Below are positions 48,961-59,985 of a stretch of 64,000 nucleotides of DNA, in pieces. Below the pieces are notes generated by a model, which was given only the letters and a program-made list of their open reading frames with translations, did no database searches and was not told where the DNA came from. Position 1 is the first letter of the stretch. Each line of letters begins with the position of its first letter. Both the position numbers and the translations under genes were made by a program. Source of the stretch: Przewalskia tangutica (lineage: Eukaryota > Streptophyta > Magnoliopsida > Solanales > Solanaceae); the NCBI GenBank assembly GCA_029844215.1, contig CM056728.1:62721789-62785788 (forward strand), in the 5' to 3' direction.

Positions 48961-50046
48961 GTCTCTACCGCTTCACTCTAATCAAGGCCGCCCCGCCGCA
49001 GGCGCCTAGTCGCAGGCGTGACGAACCAGCCATCGATCCCGAAGGTCGAGTCGTAATATTCGTACCTCGGTCGGTCAGCTCGCAATATGGCCGCCGCAAA
49101 AATAACAAGTTCCTCGCACCACGACATTCTCAAACGCGGTTCGCCACATCGACCACACCGAGGCAGGTGATCGATTCGCCAACACCCTACTCCTCGAAAC
49201 TCAACCCTCGAGCTCGACCCGCCTCGGTCGCGGAGACCACTCATCGCGGAGGTACCAAACTAGTTCGCACGAGGCGGTCCGCCAAAGTCACCAAAGGACC
49301 CCGCCGCCCCGGCCCTTCTCGCTGATCCGGGTCATTCCGCTTACCTCCGCCTCACACCCAAGCGAATAAGCTCGCATGCGGCAATGTCCATGCCCTATCA
49401 AGAGTTACTCAACACGCCCGCTGGCGCAATCATCTAGCCCGCGACGTAGCGGTGCACTCTATCCTCCATGGTTGCCACTAAAGCCGGACATACCGAGCCA
49501 ACGAGTCAAACTCCACGCTGTACTTCAACCGCACGCCTCGCCTAAGCATCATAAATTGTCACCGCGTCCTCCTCATCCGCGTGAGGCAAGAAATGAGCGA
49601 GAATGCCTCCAGAACTCGCCCCATACCGCTGGAAGCGATGCTTCCCGACAGCTCCCACGATCAAACCAATCGATCGCAGATCACGCAGCCGACGCGAACC
49701 TAAGACCACCGACCGGCCTCAAGCCTCGATCACTCACGACTACAGAATCGCTTGATGAACTCCCGCGATCATCTCGTGCCTCACCCATAAAACTCAAGGG
49801 CTACAACTCGTAAAATCCCGTAGCCTCAAACTATCCGCTTAGGCGAACCATCGGTGCATCAAATCGCACGCCCAAATTTATCTCAAGTCCGCCACAACCC
49901 CGGTCATTAATCGGGCCCACTTTGTAACTCATCTCTCTCGCCTGCATCGCTGGACCGAGGCTCGTGTAGTGGTCTCGTAGAGATCGCCGTTTCTACTCGC
50001 AGCCTCCTCTCGCTTTGCCCTTCGGGCTCGTTTTGCGCGGAGGCAT
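48960..50046 (-). pseudogene. gag: E5 gag, whole layout but broken
   Basis: ATG at 50046 by alignment with the leader and MPP start of sister gags. Going down the minus strand: RLRDF and SCSP at about 49820, a VIEA/VVLGS piece near 49700, WFD near 49665, a SFAHFLP-type piece near 49590, the EYSVEFDSLARY piece near 49510, VATMEDRVHRYVAG near 49450, MDIAACELIRLG near 49385, then an R/P/Q-rich linker and a reduced knuckle CYFCGGHIA at about 49075-49107. Frameshifts prevent a single frame. Confidence 0.75.
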
Positions 50047-50227
50047 AATCGTAAACACGGCACGCCGTAGGGTCCAACTTACAACATGCCTCTAAGGCAC
50101 GATCTCGTAATGAGAAGAATGGAAACTAATCTTAAATGTCTCAGCACTCCCGATTATAGATGTGCACAACACATCGATAATCAAGACTTACTAGACACGG
50201 TCTGTAGACACTTTCCGAGGATTAATC

Positions 50228-50240
50228 GCTTCGATACTAC
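50228..50240 (-). other. Primer-binding site of E5 (altered)
   Basis: The minus strand reads GTAGTATCGAAGC at the PBS position, next to the LTR start at 50243. It differs from TGGTATCAGAGC at the CAG site and near its start. Confidence 0.7.
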
Positions 50241-50242
50241 TA

Positions 50243-53200
50243 TGTCACACCCGACTCGCCCGTGATCGTGCCTTACCGGCACCCTAGTGATACAACATCG
50301 AGAAAACCGGAAAATAAAACATGAGTCATGAAACAAGAGATATAATAAATAAACAGCCAACCAAAGCTTGCCTTCAAGATATACATAAAACCCAATAGCT
50401 TTAATCCTTTTACAACTCGCCACACAGCTTCTGCACTTAAGATTTACAACACTATGACGGACAGGCCTCGCCATACCTCAATGTACAAGAACCTACAACT
50501 GTGGAACACATACCAAAAGATAAGCTCGAGAAACGGAGCTTCCCAAGACGAATCGTGATCCCAAGAGCGAGGATCCACGACCGATTTACTCTACTCGCAG
50601 ATGAACGCAGCCGGGCGAGGTCAAGATAACAGTACCATGTGAAATCAGAAATATCAGAAATGAGATCATACTAGTCTATATAAAAGGAGACATGTATGAT
50701 AACCAAACTAGCTCACAACATAAAAGCAATATGTTCCAGTGACTCACGCCTCAAGTCATCACTCAAATATAACTATGGGTCTCACGCCCACAACATCAAT
50801 CATGTTCGTGATCACGGCCGCATGCCCCGACTTCAGACGGTGCAGACATGTCCATGATGCAACACTAATACCAATGCCCCATGGCCACATGCCCCGACTC
50901 GTGACGGTAGACACGCCCATGTAACATTAACAACAATATATCGGTGATCAACCGCCGCACGCCACGCCTCGACCAGACGGCAGAGCATGTCCACGAGCTA
51001 CAATAACAATATATCGTAATCAACTCGCCGCATGGCCACACGCCCGACTGCAGACGGCAGATACGCCCATGTAACATCAACAACAAGGCAAAGAATCAAA
51101 TGGAAACATACCCGTGGAATTCTCCACATCGCTAAGACGCTCCAAGTAAGCTCAATAAGTCAACCTACCTCTATCGAGAGACGCGCAGAATACGTAAATA
51201 CAACACTTGCACAACAAAGGCTATCATCACAAGCATAGGCAGTGTTTCACAACAACAAGCAGAGGTGTTACACAACCACTCAAGGTACTTTCATTTTATG
51301 CCAACACCTGTTTTAACCCTAAGTACTATATACGTTAAGTCCTTTTAAAAGAGATACATTCCTTTTATAAAAGTCACCCGACACCCGTAGTATAAAACTA
51401 GAGTGATTCACATTATTAAGTAAACCGTAACACTTTCTTTTAAAATCAAGTACCAACATTCTTTCCTAAAGTTCCTGGCTTGCCTAATTTCAATTACTCA
51501 AGCCTCTAACTTTAGAAAGGTTTCACACCATAGTCTTAATCTCTTTTAAAGCAACCGAGTAACATATGCCTTATGTGAGCAAATTATTCTGTTTATAACA
51601 TTCTTACTACAAAGACCATGATCTAGAAAATGTAATATTATTTTGTCTCATCTTAGTTTCTATGCAAACGGAGGTTTCTACCGGTTTTAATAATACAATT
51701 CATTAGTCAATACATTTTCCTTATTAACGCCGCAGTTGGTTTGTCGATACACATCCCGATTTCCAAATCAAGAATCATTCTAAGCAGCTTATACCTAACT
51801 TCCCATAAACTAGTATAACTCTTGAGTTTTTCAAAACCAAGTACTACTCTTTCTTTCCAAACGATTCACAAATCTTTGAAATACTTCAACTTCTTCATTA
51901 ACACATAACAAGCCGCTTATAACCAAATCGCCACCTTCAAAACCACAACCCATTTTTCACCTACATAAAGTCGTTATAACCAACTTCCCATAAAGCCGTT
52001 ATAACACTTTATGTTTTAAAACAATCAAACACGCTTAATACATGACGCTCACCGCACTACATAGTTCACACATATCACGCAAGAGATAGGAAGAGGTTCA
52101 CATACCTCGCGACGACATCGATAATAAGCAAAAGCTCCAAGTACTACAACCTTGTTAGCCCTTTCCACTCTTCGAGTAGAATACGCTACTATTAGTATTT
52201 TCACCTATAAAGGCCACAAACGTCTATTAAAACTTAAACACACGTTTCCCATCTTTCTACAGAAAATAAGCAAAGACTCTCCCCGCCACGTCAGAAATCT
52301 CCTCCTCTATCGAGGCCGCCACCAAGCCAACCAGTGGGGGTTCACACGCCTAACCTGACGTACAATTCTACTACACAAGAATACTACACAAGTTCATCAG
52401 AATACACCCCATGTAATTACTGTCATCAGCTTCTATATTCTTCAAAGCTTAAGTCAAAAGACATTGCCACAATACTAAGTTCATTTCTATATATAGTATA
52501 CTTCAACTATATATTCTAACATGTAATTTCCAATTACAATAGAAGGACAAGAGTGTTTACCTCGATAAGCCCAAAATTATCCAAGTATAAAGTCGATCCC
52601 GAGCAACGCTAGCTCCTACTCCGAGTGCTCCAACCGCCCAAACAACCCTTAGAAGTTCTAACTAACTTCTACTCCAAAACTTCAACCAACAATGAAGATT
52701 TTCCTTAGGGTTTCGTTTGAGACTAAAAGGACAAAAGGTAGTATTTCCGCATTTCACGCAAAGAGGTAACTTTGAATACTACAAGGTATAGGTTAAGGTA
52801 TTTTGGGCATTATAACAACACTCGATGAGTATTTCAATACCACAAAAGTGGGTACTCACGAGAACTCCCAAGGCAGTGGGAGTACCTCTCGCCACTAGGC
52901 CTCACGGTGGGAGGGAAGCTCACGGCTAGAGCACAAGAAAGGGAGGGAGGTTTTTCAAGACTTGTGGATTTTAGGAATGGATGAAGTCTTCAAGCTTAGG
53001 GGGGGTATTTATAGGAAAGCCAAAAGCCAACCAATGGCCAAGATCAAGCCATGTGCAAGGCAAGTGTAAGGCCTTGATCAAGCCAAGTGCACCCTAACCC
53101 TACTCCACCAAACATGGCACAAAACAAGCCACAAAACAAGGCCAAAAATAAGGGGCCAATCGGCCAAGGCCAACCACCCTTGACCGCCCTAAATCGTCCA

Positions 53201-53423
53201 ACGAGGGTGACAAGTGTCACCTCCCGCTGGTCCAAAATGTTTCATTTCTAAAAATCCGCAAAAATATAAACGACATAGCCTAATTTTCTCACGTAAGTCG
53301 TGGAAACGCTTTCGCCGAAAAACGACTCAAATCGTGCCAGGCACAATTTCGAACCTAAGCCAAACTTTACGCCTCAAATTGTCGACGACGCCCCACGATA
53401 TACTCCGAAATACGGGTATAACA
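50243..53423 (-). mobile_element. E5 5' LTR
   Basis: 3,181 bp, co-linear with 44933-48173. TATAAATA (minus) at 53006-53013, donor-like GAG|GTAAAC at 52559, tandem cassette at about 50815-51120. Compared with the sister copy, many CAG, CTG and CGG sites are shortened or rearranged while AT-rich stretches match. Confidence 0.93.
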
Positions 53424-53870
53424 CCAAGATCGCCAAGAGGCCGAATAAAGCAGGTCCTTGATAACTTTCGAGGCGACCACCTCACAGCAGACTAGTTATG
53501 CACCTCCGCCAGTACAGAGTGGTCCTCCACACTTTCTCGGACCTTCGGATATTCGCGAGCGTCGTGGCTTCCGTGTTTCAGATTTTCAGGAGCAGAGTGC
53601 TCGGACGAGGTCGCCTTTGTCTCAGCCGCTGCCAGTGGAAAACTTCATAAGGGAGAGGTCGCACTAACTTGGGAGATTGTTATTCTGCGCCAACAGGCCA
53701 TCCGGCGAGACCGTCTCGACTGTGGTAGCATCGTAGGATAGCACGCACTACGAGATCGGGCTATGGGTTCTTCACCTTCCATAGCTAGGCAGATGTTCTT
53801 ACACCGCGGCCACAGAGGTCGCGTGGAAGTTCTCGCTTAGCTGGGCCATTTGAACCGCCATCTTTTCGTA
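53424..53870 (+). pseudogene. gag: E6 gag, part 2
   Basis: Resumes after E5 with CCAAGATCGCCAAGAGG. It encodes, in pieces, the linker (a FRGDHLTAD-type stretch, SYAPPPVQSGPPHFLG, RERRGFRVSDFQEQSART) and a decayed knuckle (tgttattctgcgcc...ggccatccggcgagacc, about 53670-53710). The same linker in E7 reads APPPVQSGPPQPSEYSERRG, so the two are close relatives. Confidence 0.75.
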
Positions 53871-54737
53871 TATCCTTAACCCTCTAGAGTTTTGCATGCG
53901 TGATACGATGATTGTATGTTGAGTACTAGGTACAGAGATAGCTTTGTGGTATTGTGGTTTAGAGACATGGATAGTTGAAAGAATAAGCATGGGGACAGGA
54001 AGGTATGAACCTTAGAATATTACACGCTGAGACCTTAGATGTAAGGTCGGCTTGAATAAAAGATTTTACGATTAGTCTTTGTCGAGATACTTGGCTCATG
54101 ATAATGTATCGTGGGATAATTCCGTGAGTCAGGTAAAATGAAAGTGGTAGCTTTCATGTGAATTAGTAAGATTGTTCCGCATCGGCGAACAAGAGTCGCG
54201 CGACGGAGGTCGGGTAGAGGGCGACGCGGGTCAACCCGTAGTCCGAATGAGGTGGGCCATTCGCGGTGGTCCCGCCAGATGGTAGGGTCACGAGGGTACT
54301 AGGCCCAAGTTTAGATGACCATCGCATGAGTTTGTGGATATGTTCGACCAGAGTGGATCGCAAGGCCGGGAATGGCCTTAAAGAAGATCGAGGCTAGTAA
54401 GATGACCAAGTTCGAGGTAGTGGCTCCGTAAATTTTGGGAACCAAGTATGATACGATACCGAGAGTTCAAGTGTTCGAGAAGAGTACGACGAGTAAGGAA
54501 AGAAGCGAGCACGTGTTAAGAGCATATAAGTGATAATTTTGTCGTAATAAGATGCACGAGTATCCTTTAGACCGTGACGGAAGCCGTGATGTTAGAGGTG
54601 ATTCCTCGAGACTTGGATTAAGTATCGAGCGTGTGTTATTTGTGGCCACGCGTGGCATCGCAACTTGTTTAAGCTGGGCATGAACTTCATCGTTATCCGC
54701 CTGGTATGAACATTCGACGAATGTTTTCGAGGGAGAA
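53871..54737 (+). other. E6 post-gag module and polypurine tract
   Basis: It starts with 'tatccttaaccctctagagttttg' type text, also found after gag in E1, E2, E5 and E7, and passes the conserved block at 54150-54500. It then carries 'gattcctcgagacttggatt' and ends in CATTCGACGAATGTTTTCGAGGGAGAA (split: cattcgacgaatg, then ttttcgagggagaa) before the LTR. No RT, RNase H or integrase is recognisable, and no long frame is convincing. Confidence 0.7.
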
Positions 54738-55263
54738 TGTTATACCGTATTTCCAGAGTATGTACGCTGGCGCACGTGAGAAAAGTTTGAGCCTTAAAGT
54801 TAGGCAAGGACGAAATTTTGTGCACAACCCCAGAAAGAATCGCTTTTCGACGTAAACGCTTTGCGTACTTCATGGGCGGAAAATTCCGCCATGTCATTTA
54901 TAATTTTGCGAATTTTTCCGAGAGATGAAATATTTTGGATCAACGAGAGGGCTTACACTTGTCACCCTCGCGGACGGTTTGCTCTGGCCGATTGGTGCCC
55001 ATTTTCGTGGCATGTTTCATGGCCTAATCTACGGGTCAACGCTATGGCGGATTCGCGAGTAGGTTGTGTGCACTGGCTTGATTCGACCCTCCACTTGCCC
55101 CCCACTTGGCTTGATCTCGGCCCTGGTTGTCCTATAAATACCCCCTTTGTGAAGACTTCTTCATCCTAAAATGTTTTCCAAGTTCAAAGCCCTCTCCCCA
55201 TTACAGAAGTGTTCTCATCCAAGAACACACCCTCCCCTCGCGAGGTCCTCGTCGAGAGTCCTC
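54738..55263 (+). mobile_element. E6 3' LTR, first 526 bp
   Basis: TGTTATACCGTATTTCC start, TATAAATA near 55133, then 'gaagacttcttcatcctaaaatg'. It runs parallel to 40684-41212 and breaks at 'gagagtcctcc', where E7 starts. Confidence 0.9.
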
Positions 55264-55935
55264 CGTTATACCCCGTAGTTGCAGTGGTATGTATGTGAGG
55301 ACGCACGCATTTGAGCATGGCGTAAATTTTGAAAAGAAAGAAGACGCTGAGTTTTCACTAAAAGTTTCCTGCTATTTGTGAAGAAAAAGGTTCGTTAACG
55401 GGAATTGATTCCCAGATTTGGTATTTGGACTTCATAGATTATATTAGAATTTTGAGATTTTATTTTGAATGGTCACGCTGGGCCCACGGAGAAATTTACT
55501 GCTATTGTGGCCCGCTTTGTTTTTGAGATTTTGCAAATTGATATTTTAAGACTAAATATTCGGGCGACCTGGGGCGACACGTGTCACCCCATGTGGCACC
55601 CGCCGATTTTACATTTGTGCACAACACCCTTGCTAGAGTCGTTGACTAAACGCTTACAGAATTGCGAAGGGAAAATTCCGGCTATGTCGGTTTGTTTTTT
55701 TTCGGATTTTTCCGAGAGACGAAAAATTATTGACCAACGGGAGGGTGTCATGTGTCACCCTCACAATGGAAACAAGTCGCGACTTGGCCGATTCGGAGTG
55801 GCAAGTCGCGCTAGATATTCACAGAGATATTTGCGAGGGTTTTAAGGAGTAGGCTAGGTGCACTTGGCTTGATCTCGCCTTACACTTGCCTTGCACATGG
55901 CTTGATCTTGGCCATCGGTTGGCCTTTGGTTTTGC

Positions 55936-55943
55936 TATAAATA
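55936..55943 (+). promoter_or_regulatory. TATA box of E7 5' LTR
   Basis: TATAAATA, followed by cccctcctcgtgaagactta. The 3' LTR copy is at 61464-61471. Confidence 0.8.
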
Positions 55944-56402
55944 CCCCTCCTCGTGAAGACTTATTCATTCACTCCTCACTTTGTCTAAGTCTTGAAATCC
56001 TCCTCCTCTAGTAGCTCTCGCCCCAAGCCTCTCCTCCCTCCTCCTGTGGCCTTTGGCCGAGCGGTTCCCCTCATGGTGCAGCCGCGGGTACCCCTAGCCT
56101 AGGTTGTTTTCAGATAATACCCTCCTCGTGGTATTGAAATACTTCTCCTAGTATCATTATAATGCCCAAAATACCTTAGCCTTGTACCTTGTAGTATTCC
56201 AAAGATACTCTATACGTAGAGTCCTAAATACTACCTTTGTCCCTTTTAGTCTCAAACCGAAACCCCAAGGAAATCTTCATACTGGTCAAGATTCGAGCAG
56301 GTTGGTTAGAACTTCTGGCGGTTGTTTGGAGCGGATCGAGCGCACTGAGGTGAGCTAAACCTCGCTCAGATCGACATTATAACTTGATAATTTTGGGCTT
56401 AT

Positions 56403-56412
56403 CGAGGTAATT
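56403..56412 (+). promoter_or_regulatory. Splice-donor-like site in E7 LTR
   Basis: CGAGGTAATT after gataattttgggcttat, about 470 bases downstream of the TATA box. It is kept at the matching place in the LTRs of E1, E2, E5 and E6, in the solo LTR, and in changed form in the B-type LTRs (GAG|GTATAA) and LTR3 (AAG|GTAATA). The role is inferred. Confidence 0.45.
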
Positions 56413-57794
56413 ATCTTGTCCTCTATTGTAATTGGAAATTACATGTTTGTTGGAATATATAGTTGAGGATACTATATACGGAACTATACTTAGTATTCGC
56501 AATGTCTTTGACTTAAGCTCAAGAATAAAGAATCGAATCGAATCAGATTTACATAGGATCAGATTGAAGAGACTTGTGTAGAATTGTACACGCCCGTTAG
56601 ATTTGTAAACCCCTCGGTTGGCTTAGCAGCCTCGACAGAGAGGAGATTTACGCTGCCATGTGTGGGAGGTGTCACGAATTTTCTATGTAAAGATAGAAAC
56701 TTGTGTTTTGGGGTTAATAGACGCCAGGACCTTTATAGGTGAAAGTACTAAAGAGTAGCGATTCTACTTTATGAGTGGAAAGGGCCAGTGCGTTGTAGTA
56801 CTTGGAGCATTTTGCTTATCGTCGATAAATCGTCGCGAGGTATGTGAACCTCTTCCTATCTTTTCTAGCATGATTGTTGCGAACTATGTAGTACGGCAGA
56901 CGCATACGTGCTAAGTGATTTGTTGGTTTAAAACATGTGGTGTTATAATAGCTTTACGGGAAGTTAGTTATAACGACCTTATGTAGTGAAAATGGTCGAT
57001 CGATGTTAAGTTAAGAGATTTGATCTTATAAGATAAGAGACTTAACTTATTTGTTTTAAGCTGGATGTTGTGTGAAACCTCATTCGTGAGTAATGAGTAC
57101 TTGGTTTTTAAAGGGATAATGTTTTATCGATTTCGGAATCGTAACGCATCGGCTGCATCATTGCAACGTTAATAAAGGAAAATGTATCAATAATGATGCG
57201 TCAGATTAAAACCAAGAAACCTCCATCCGCATGTAAGCTAAGATAAGACAAAATGATATTACATTTTCTAGATCACGGTCTGTGAATAAGATCGTTATAA
57301 ACAAGAATAAACTACTCACATATATGACATATGTTACTCAATTGTTCTAAAAAGGAATCAAGTGATTAAGTTTGGGAACTATGAAACCATTTGAAACGGA
57401 AGCTCGAGTAATCAAACTAGGCAAACCGAACTTAGGAAAAGAATGTTGTTACTTGATTTTGAAAAGGAAGCGAGGGTTGGTCATTCTAATACTACTGCAT
57501 CGTGACTTTTATAAAAGTAATGGATCTCTTTTAAAAGAACTTAACGATGTAGTACTGGGGTTAAAAACCCGACTTTGGCATAAAATGAAAGTACTTCGAG
57601 TCAGGTGAAACTTGCCTATGCTTGTTGTGAAACTTGCCTACGCTTGTTGTCAGAAACTTGCCATGCTCGTGACGATAGCCTTTGTGCGCTGGTATTTCGT
57701 GTTACCGCCTCTCGACAGAGGCCTACGACTTGTCGAGAACTTACTGGACGCCGGGCTGACGGAGAATTCCACGCATGTTTCCATTTTGATTACC

Positions 57795-58095
57795 GCTTGT
57801 TGCTGATGTCACATGGACACGTCTACACCGACGCAATTCCGGCACGCGGCCACGCGGTCGGGTTGACACCCGATATATTGTTATCGTGGGTTACATGGAC
57901 ATGTCTACACCGAGGTAGAATTCCGGGGCACGTGGCTACGCGCAGGTTGATCACCCAAGATATTATTGTTGACGCCACGGACGGTTCACACCGAGGTAGA
58001 ATTCCGGTACGTGGGCCACGGGCATTGGTATTATTGTTGCATCACGGACATGCTCACACCGGCGCAATTCGGGCACGCGCCACGACGCGAACATG
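57795..58095 (+). repeat. E7 5' LTR tandem cassette, about 4 units of 70-90 bp
   Basis: Units contain catggacatgtctacaccg, 'aggtagaattccgg' and 'gggcacgtggctacgcg', with tatattgtt or tattattgtt spacers. The 3' LTR has the same array at 63315-63605. The unit resembles the first unit type of LTR2. Confidence 0.8.
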
Positions 58096-58666
58096 ATTGA
58101 TGCCGGGCGCGAGACCCATAGTTATATTTGAGCGATGACTTGAGGCCCGAGTCCCCGATCGACATGATCGCTTATGTCGGAATCAGAGTTCGTTATCATA
58201 CATGCTCCCCGCTTTATATAGACTAGTATGATTTCATTACAAGATCTTTTTACGCCACATACTGGTACTGTTGCATCGACTCTTCGTGGCCGCTCATGCC
58301 GCAGTAGAGGTACATCGGCCGTGGATCCCCGCCAGGATCACAGTCAACAGACAAGCTCCGCTTTCTGAGGCTTATCTTTTGGTACGTGTTCTCGAGTTGT
58401 AGGTTCTGTACATTCTGTGGTATGGCGGGGCCCCGCCCCGCCATAGTCGTTGTAAATCTTAGAGGTCCGTAGTATCACAAGGTGGTTGTAAAGGATTAAA
58501 CTGCTCGTGTTTTATGATATACCAAGGCAACCGCTGGTTGGCCTGCTTATTACTATATCTCTTGTTTCATGACTCATGTTTTATTTTCCGCCGTTTTCTC
58601 CGATGTTGTATCACTAGGGTGCCCGGGTAAGACACCGAACCCGGCCCGAACGGGTCGTTACAAAAG

Positions 58667-58681
58667 TGGTATCGTGAGCGC
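58667..58681 (+). other. Primer-binding site of E7 (altered)
   Basis: TGGTATCGTGAGCGC, after the LTR end and aaaag. The E1 site is recognisable with extra bases at the CAG position. Confidence 0.75.
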
Positions 58682-58860
58682 TTAATCCTCTGAAAGTGTC
58701 ATGCATCGCGTCTAGTAGAGTCTCGATTATCGCGGTCAGGCACCACATCTATAATCGTGAGGCTATAGGACATTTAGGATTGGTTTCCATTCTTCTCATT
58801 CCGAGATCGTGCCTGTAGCCGTTGTAAGTCGGACCCTCCGACGATCTCGCTTTTTACCGC

Positions 58861-59985
58861 TTACGCCTCCGCAAGGCAACCAGAGCCTGGCAAGGCGCCG
58901 AGGGTGCCGCGAGTGAGATACAGAGGAGTACGAGGGCGCAGCCCGCACAAGACCGAGGTCAGGCTTCGACGGCGGGTTTCAGGACGCCGCCACCTCAAAG
59001 AGGTTGGGAGCCGCAGCAAGAATGGCCGCCGAGACCGCAGCACTGAGCCTCCACCCCACCGGGCGTAGGAGACGGGTTACGCGAGATGGTCAGCTGGCCG
59101 CCGTGGTCGTGGGCTGCATGGCGAGAGAGGCCGATGCAGCAGCTCAGTTCCAAGAAGACCGTGGTGCACCGAGCAGATACTGAGGCTACGGACTTTCCGA
59201 GTCAGAGCCCGCCAGAGTTTTACGGGTCGAGGCTCGAGGATGATCCGCAGGAGTTCATCCGCAGCTACGCCGATCACGCGGTGATCAAGGCTTCGAGACC
59301 GAGTCAGGACCTTTGGTTCGTGACGGCCGCGTGATACCGCAGTCGATTGGTTTGATTCACTGAGCTTTCCGGGAGAGTACGCACCTCCAGCAGATGGGAT
59401 GAGTTTTCGGGGCTTTCTCACGCACTTCGCCTCCGCAGAGCGAGGGCACGCCGGCTGATTTTTGATGCTTAGACAGAGCGGCGACGCTCGGAGTACAACG
59501 CGAGTTTGACTCGCTGCTCAGATGTCCCCGCTTTAGTGGCAACCATGGAGGATAGAGTGCACCGCCACGCCACCGGATTAGATGATTACTTGACAGAGGC
59601 TTGTTCGGTGTAGCTCTTCACCGGCACGGACATTGCCCGCACGCAGCTCATGCACCAGACGCGAGGTACGGAGAGGTCGACGGAATGACCAAGATCAGCA
59701 GAAGAGGGCCAGAACAACAGGGTCTTTTGGCGACTTTCGAGGCGGACCGCCTCAGCAGCAGACTAGTTTTGCACCTCCGCCAGTGCAGAGTGGTCCTCCA
59801 CAACCTTCAGAGTATTCGGAGCGTCGTGGCTCCAAGGTTCAGTTTCGGAAGTAAGGCTGGGACGCGTCACCCCTACCTCTGTGGCCGTGGTAGACCGCAT
59901 TTCGGGAGGTCGTGGCGCCAAGGAGCTTGTTATTTTTGACAGCAGGCCATTTGGCGAGGAACTGTTCACCAAGGGTAGCACGGAT
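58861..59985 (+). pseudogene. gag: E7 gag, whole layout but broken
   Basis: Gag would form the particle and bind element RNA. The expected start codon reads ACG (58861), followed by cctccgcaaggcaacc. Pieces in order: TDFPSQSPPEFYGS (about 59184-59225), LEDDPQEFIRSYADHAVIKA, WFDS near 59345, a REYN-EFDS piece near 59490, MEDRVHRHATG (59547), MDIARTQLMHQ (59628), the linker frame 59633-59854 (GPPQQQTSFAPPPVQSGPPQ), then PHFGR and a decayed knuckle with CYF, QQAGHLARNC at about 59928-59971. All blocks of Ea Gag are present, so loss of function is by small frameshifts only. Confidence 0.8.

Larger units (their letters stand above)
44933..53423 (-). mobile_element. E5, complete minus-strand element inside E6 gag
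   Basis: 8.49 kb: 5' LTR 53423-50243, PBS, gag, non-pol module, purine tract, 3' LTR 48173-44933. The interior is 2.07 kb. With a perfect duplication and highly similar AT-rich LTR stretches it looks like one of the youngest insertions. It lacks RT, RNase H and integrase. Confidence 0.94.
40684..55263 (+). mobile_element. E6, plus-strand A-type element, split by E5 and cut by E7
   Basis: 5' LTR 40684-43903, PBS, gag, E5 insertion (44933-53423), rest of gag, a non-pol module, purine tract, then the first 526 bp of the 3' LTR until E7 begins at 55264. Apart from E5, the interior is 2.3 kb. No RT, RNase H or integrase is seen. Its host site is LTRa. The right flank lies outside the window, so the duplication cannot be checked. 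Confidence 0.9.
55264..58662 (+). mobile_element. E7 5' LTR
   Basis: 3,399 bp. Its first base reads C instead of T (the 3' copy at 60799 has TG). TATAAATA at 55936, some 670 bases in, gives a longer U3 than E6. The donor-like ATCGAG|GTAATTAT is at 56407, the AGGTATGTGAACC box near 56839, the tandem cassette at 57795-58095. It ends GGGTCGTTACA, where sister LTRs have GTGACA. Confidence 0.92.

Noticed and set aside
55465..55845. 126-residue plus-strand frame in the E7 LTR
   Set aside because: It spans the U3 of the LTR, is only partly kept in the 3' LTR copy at 60938-61341, and shows no domain.
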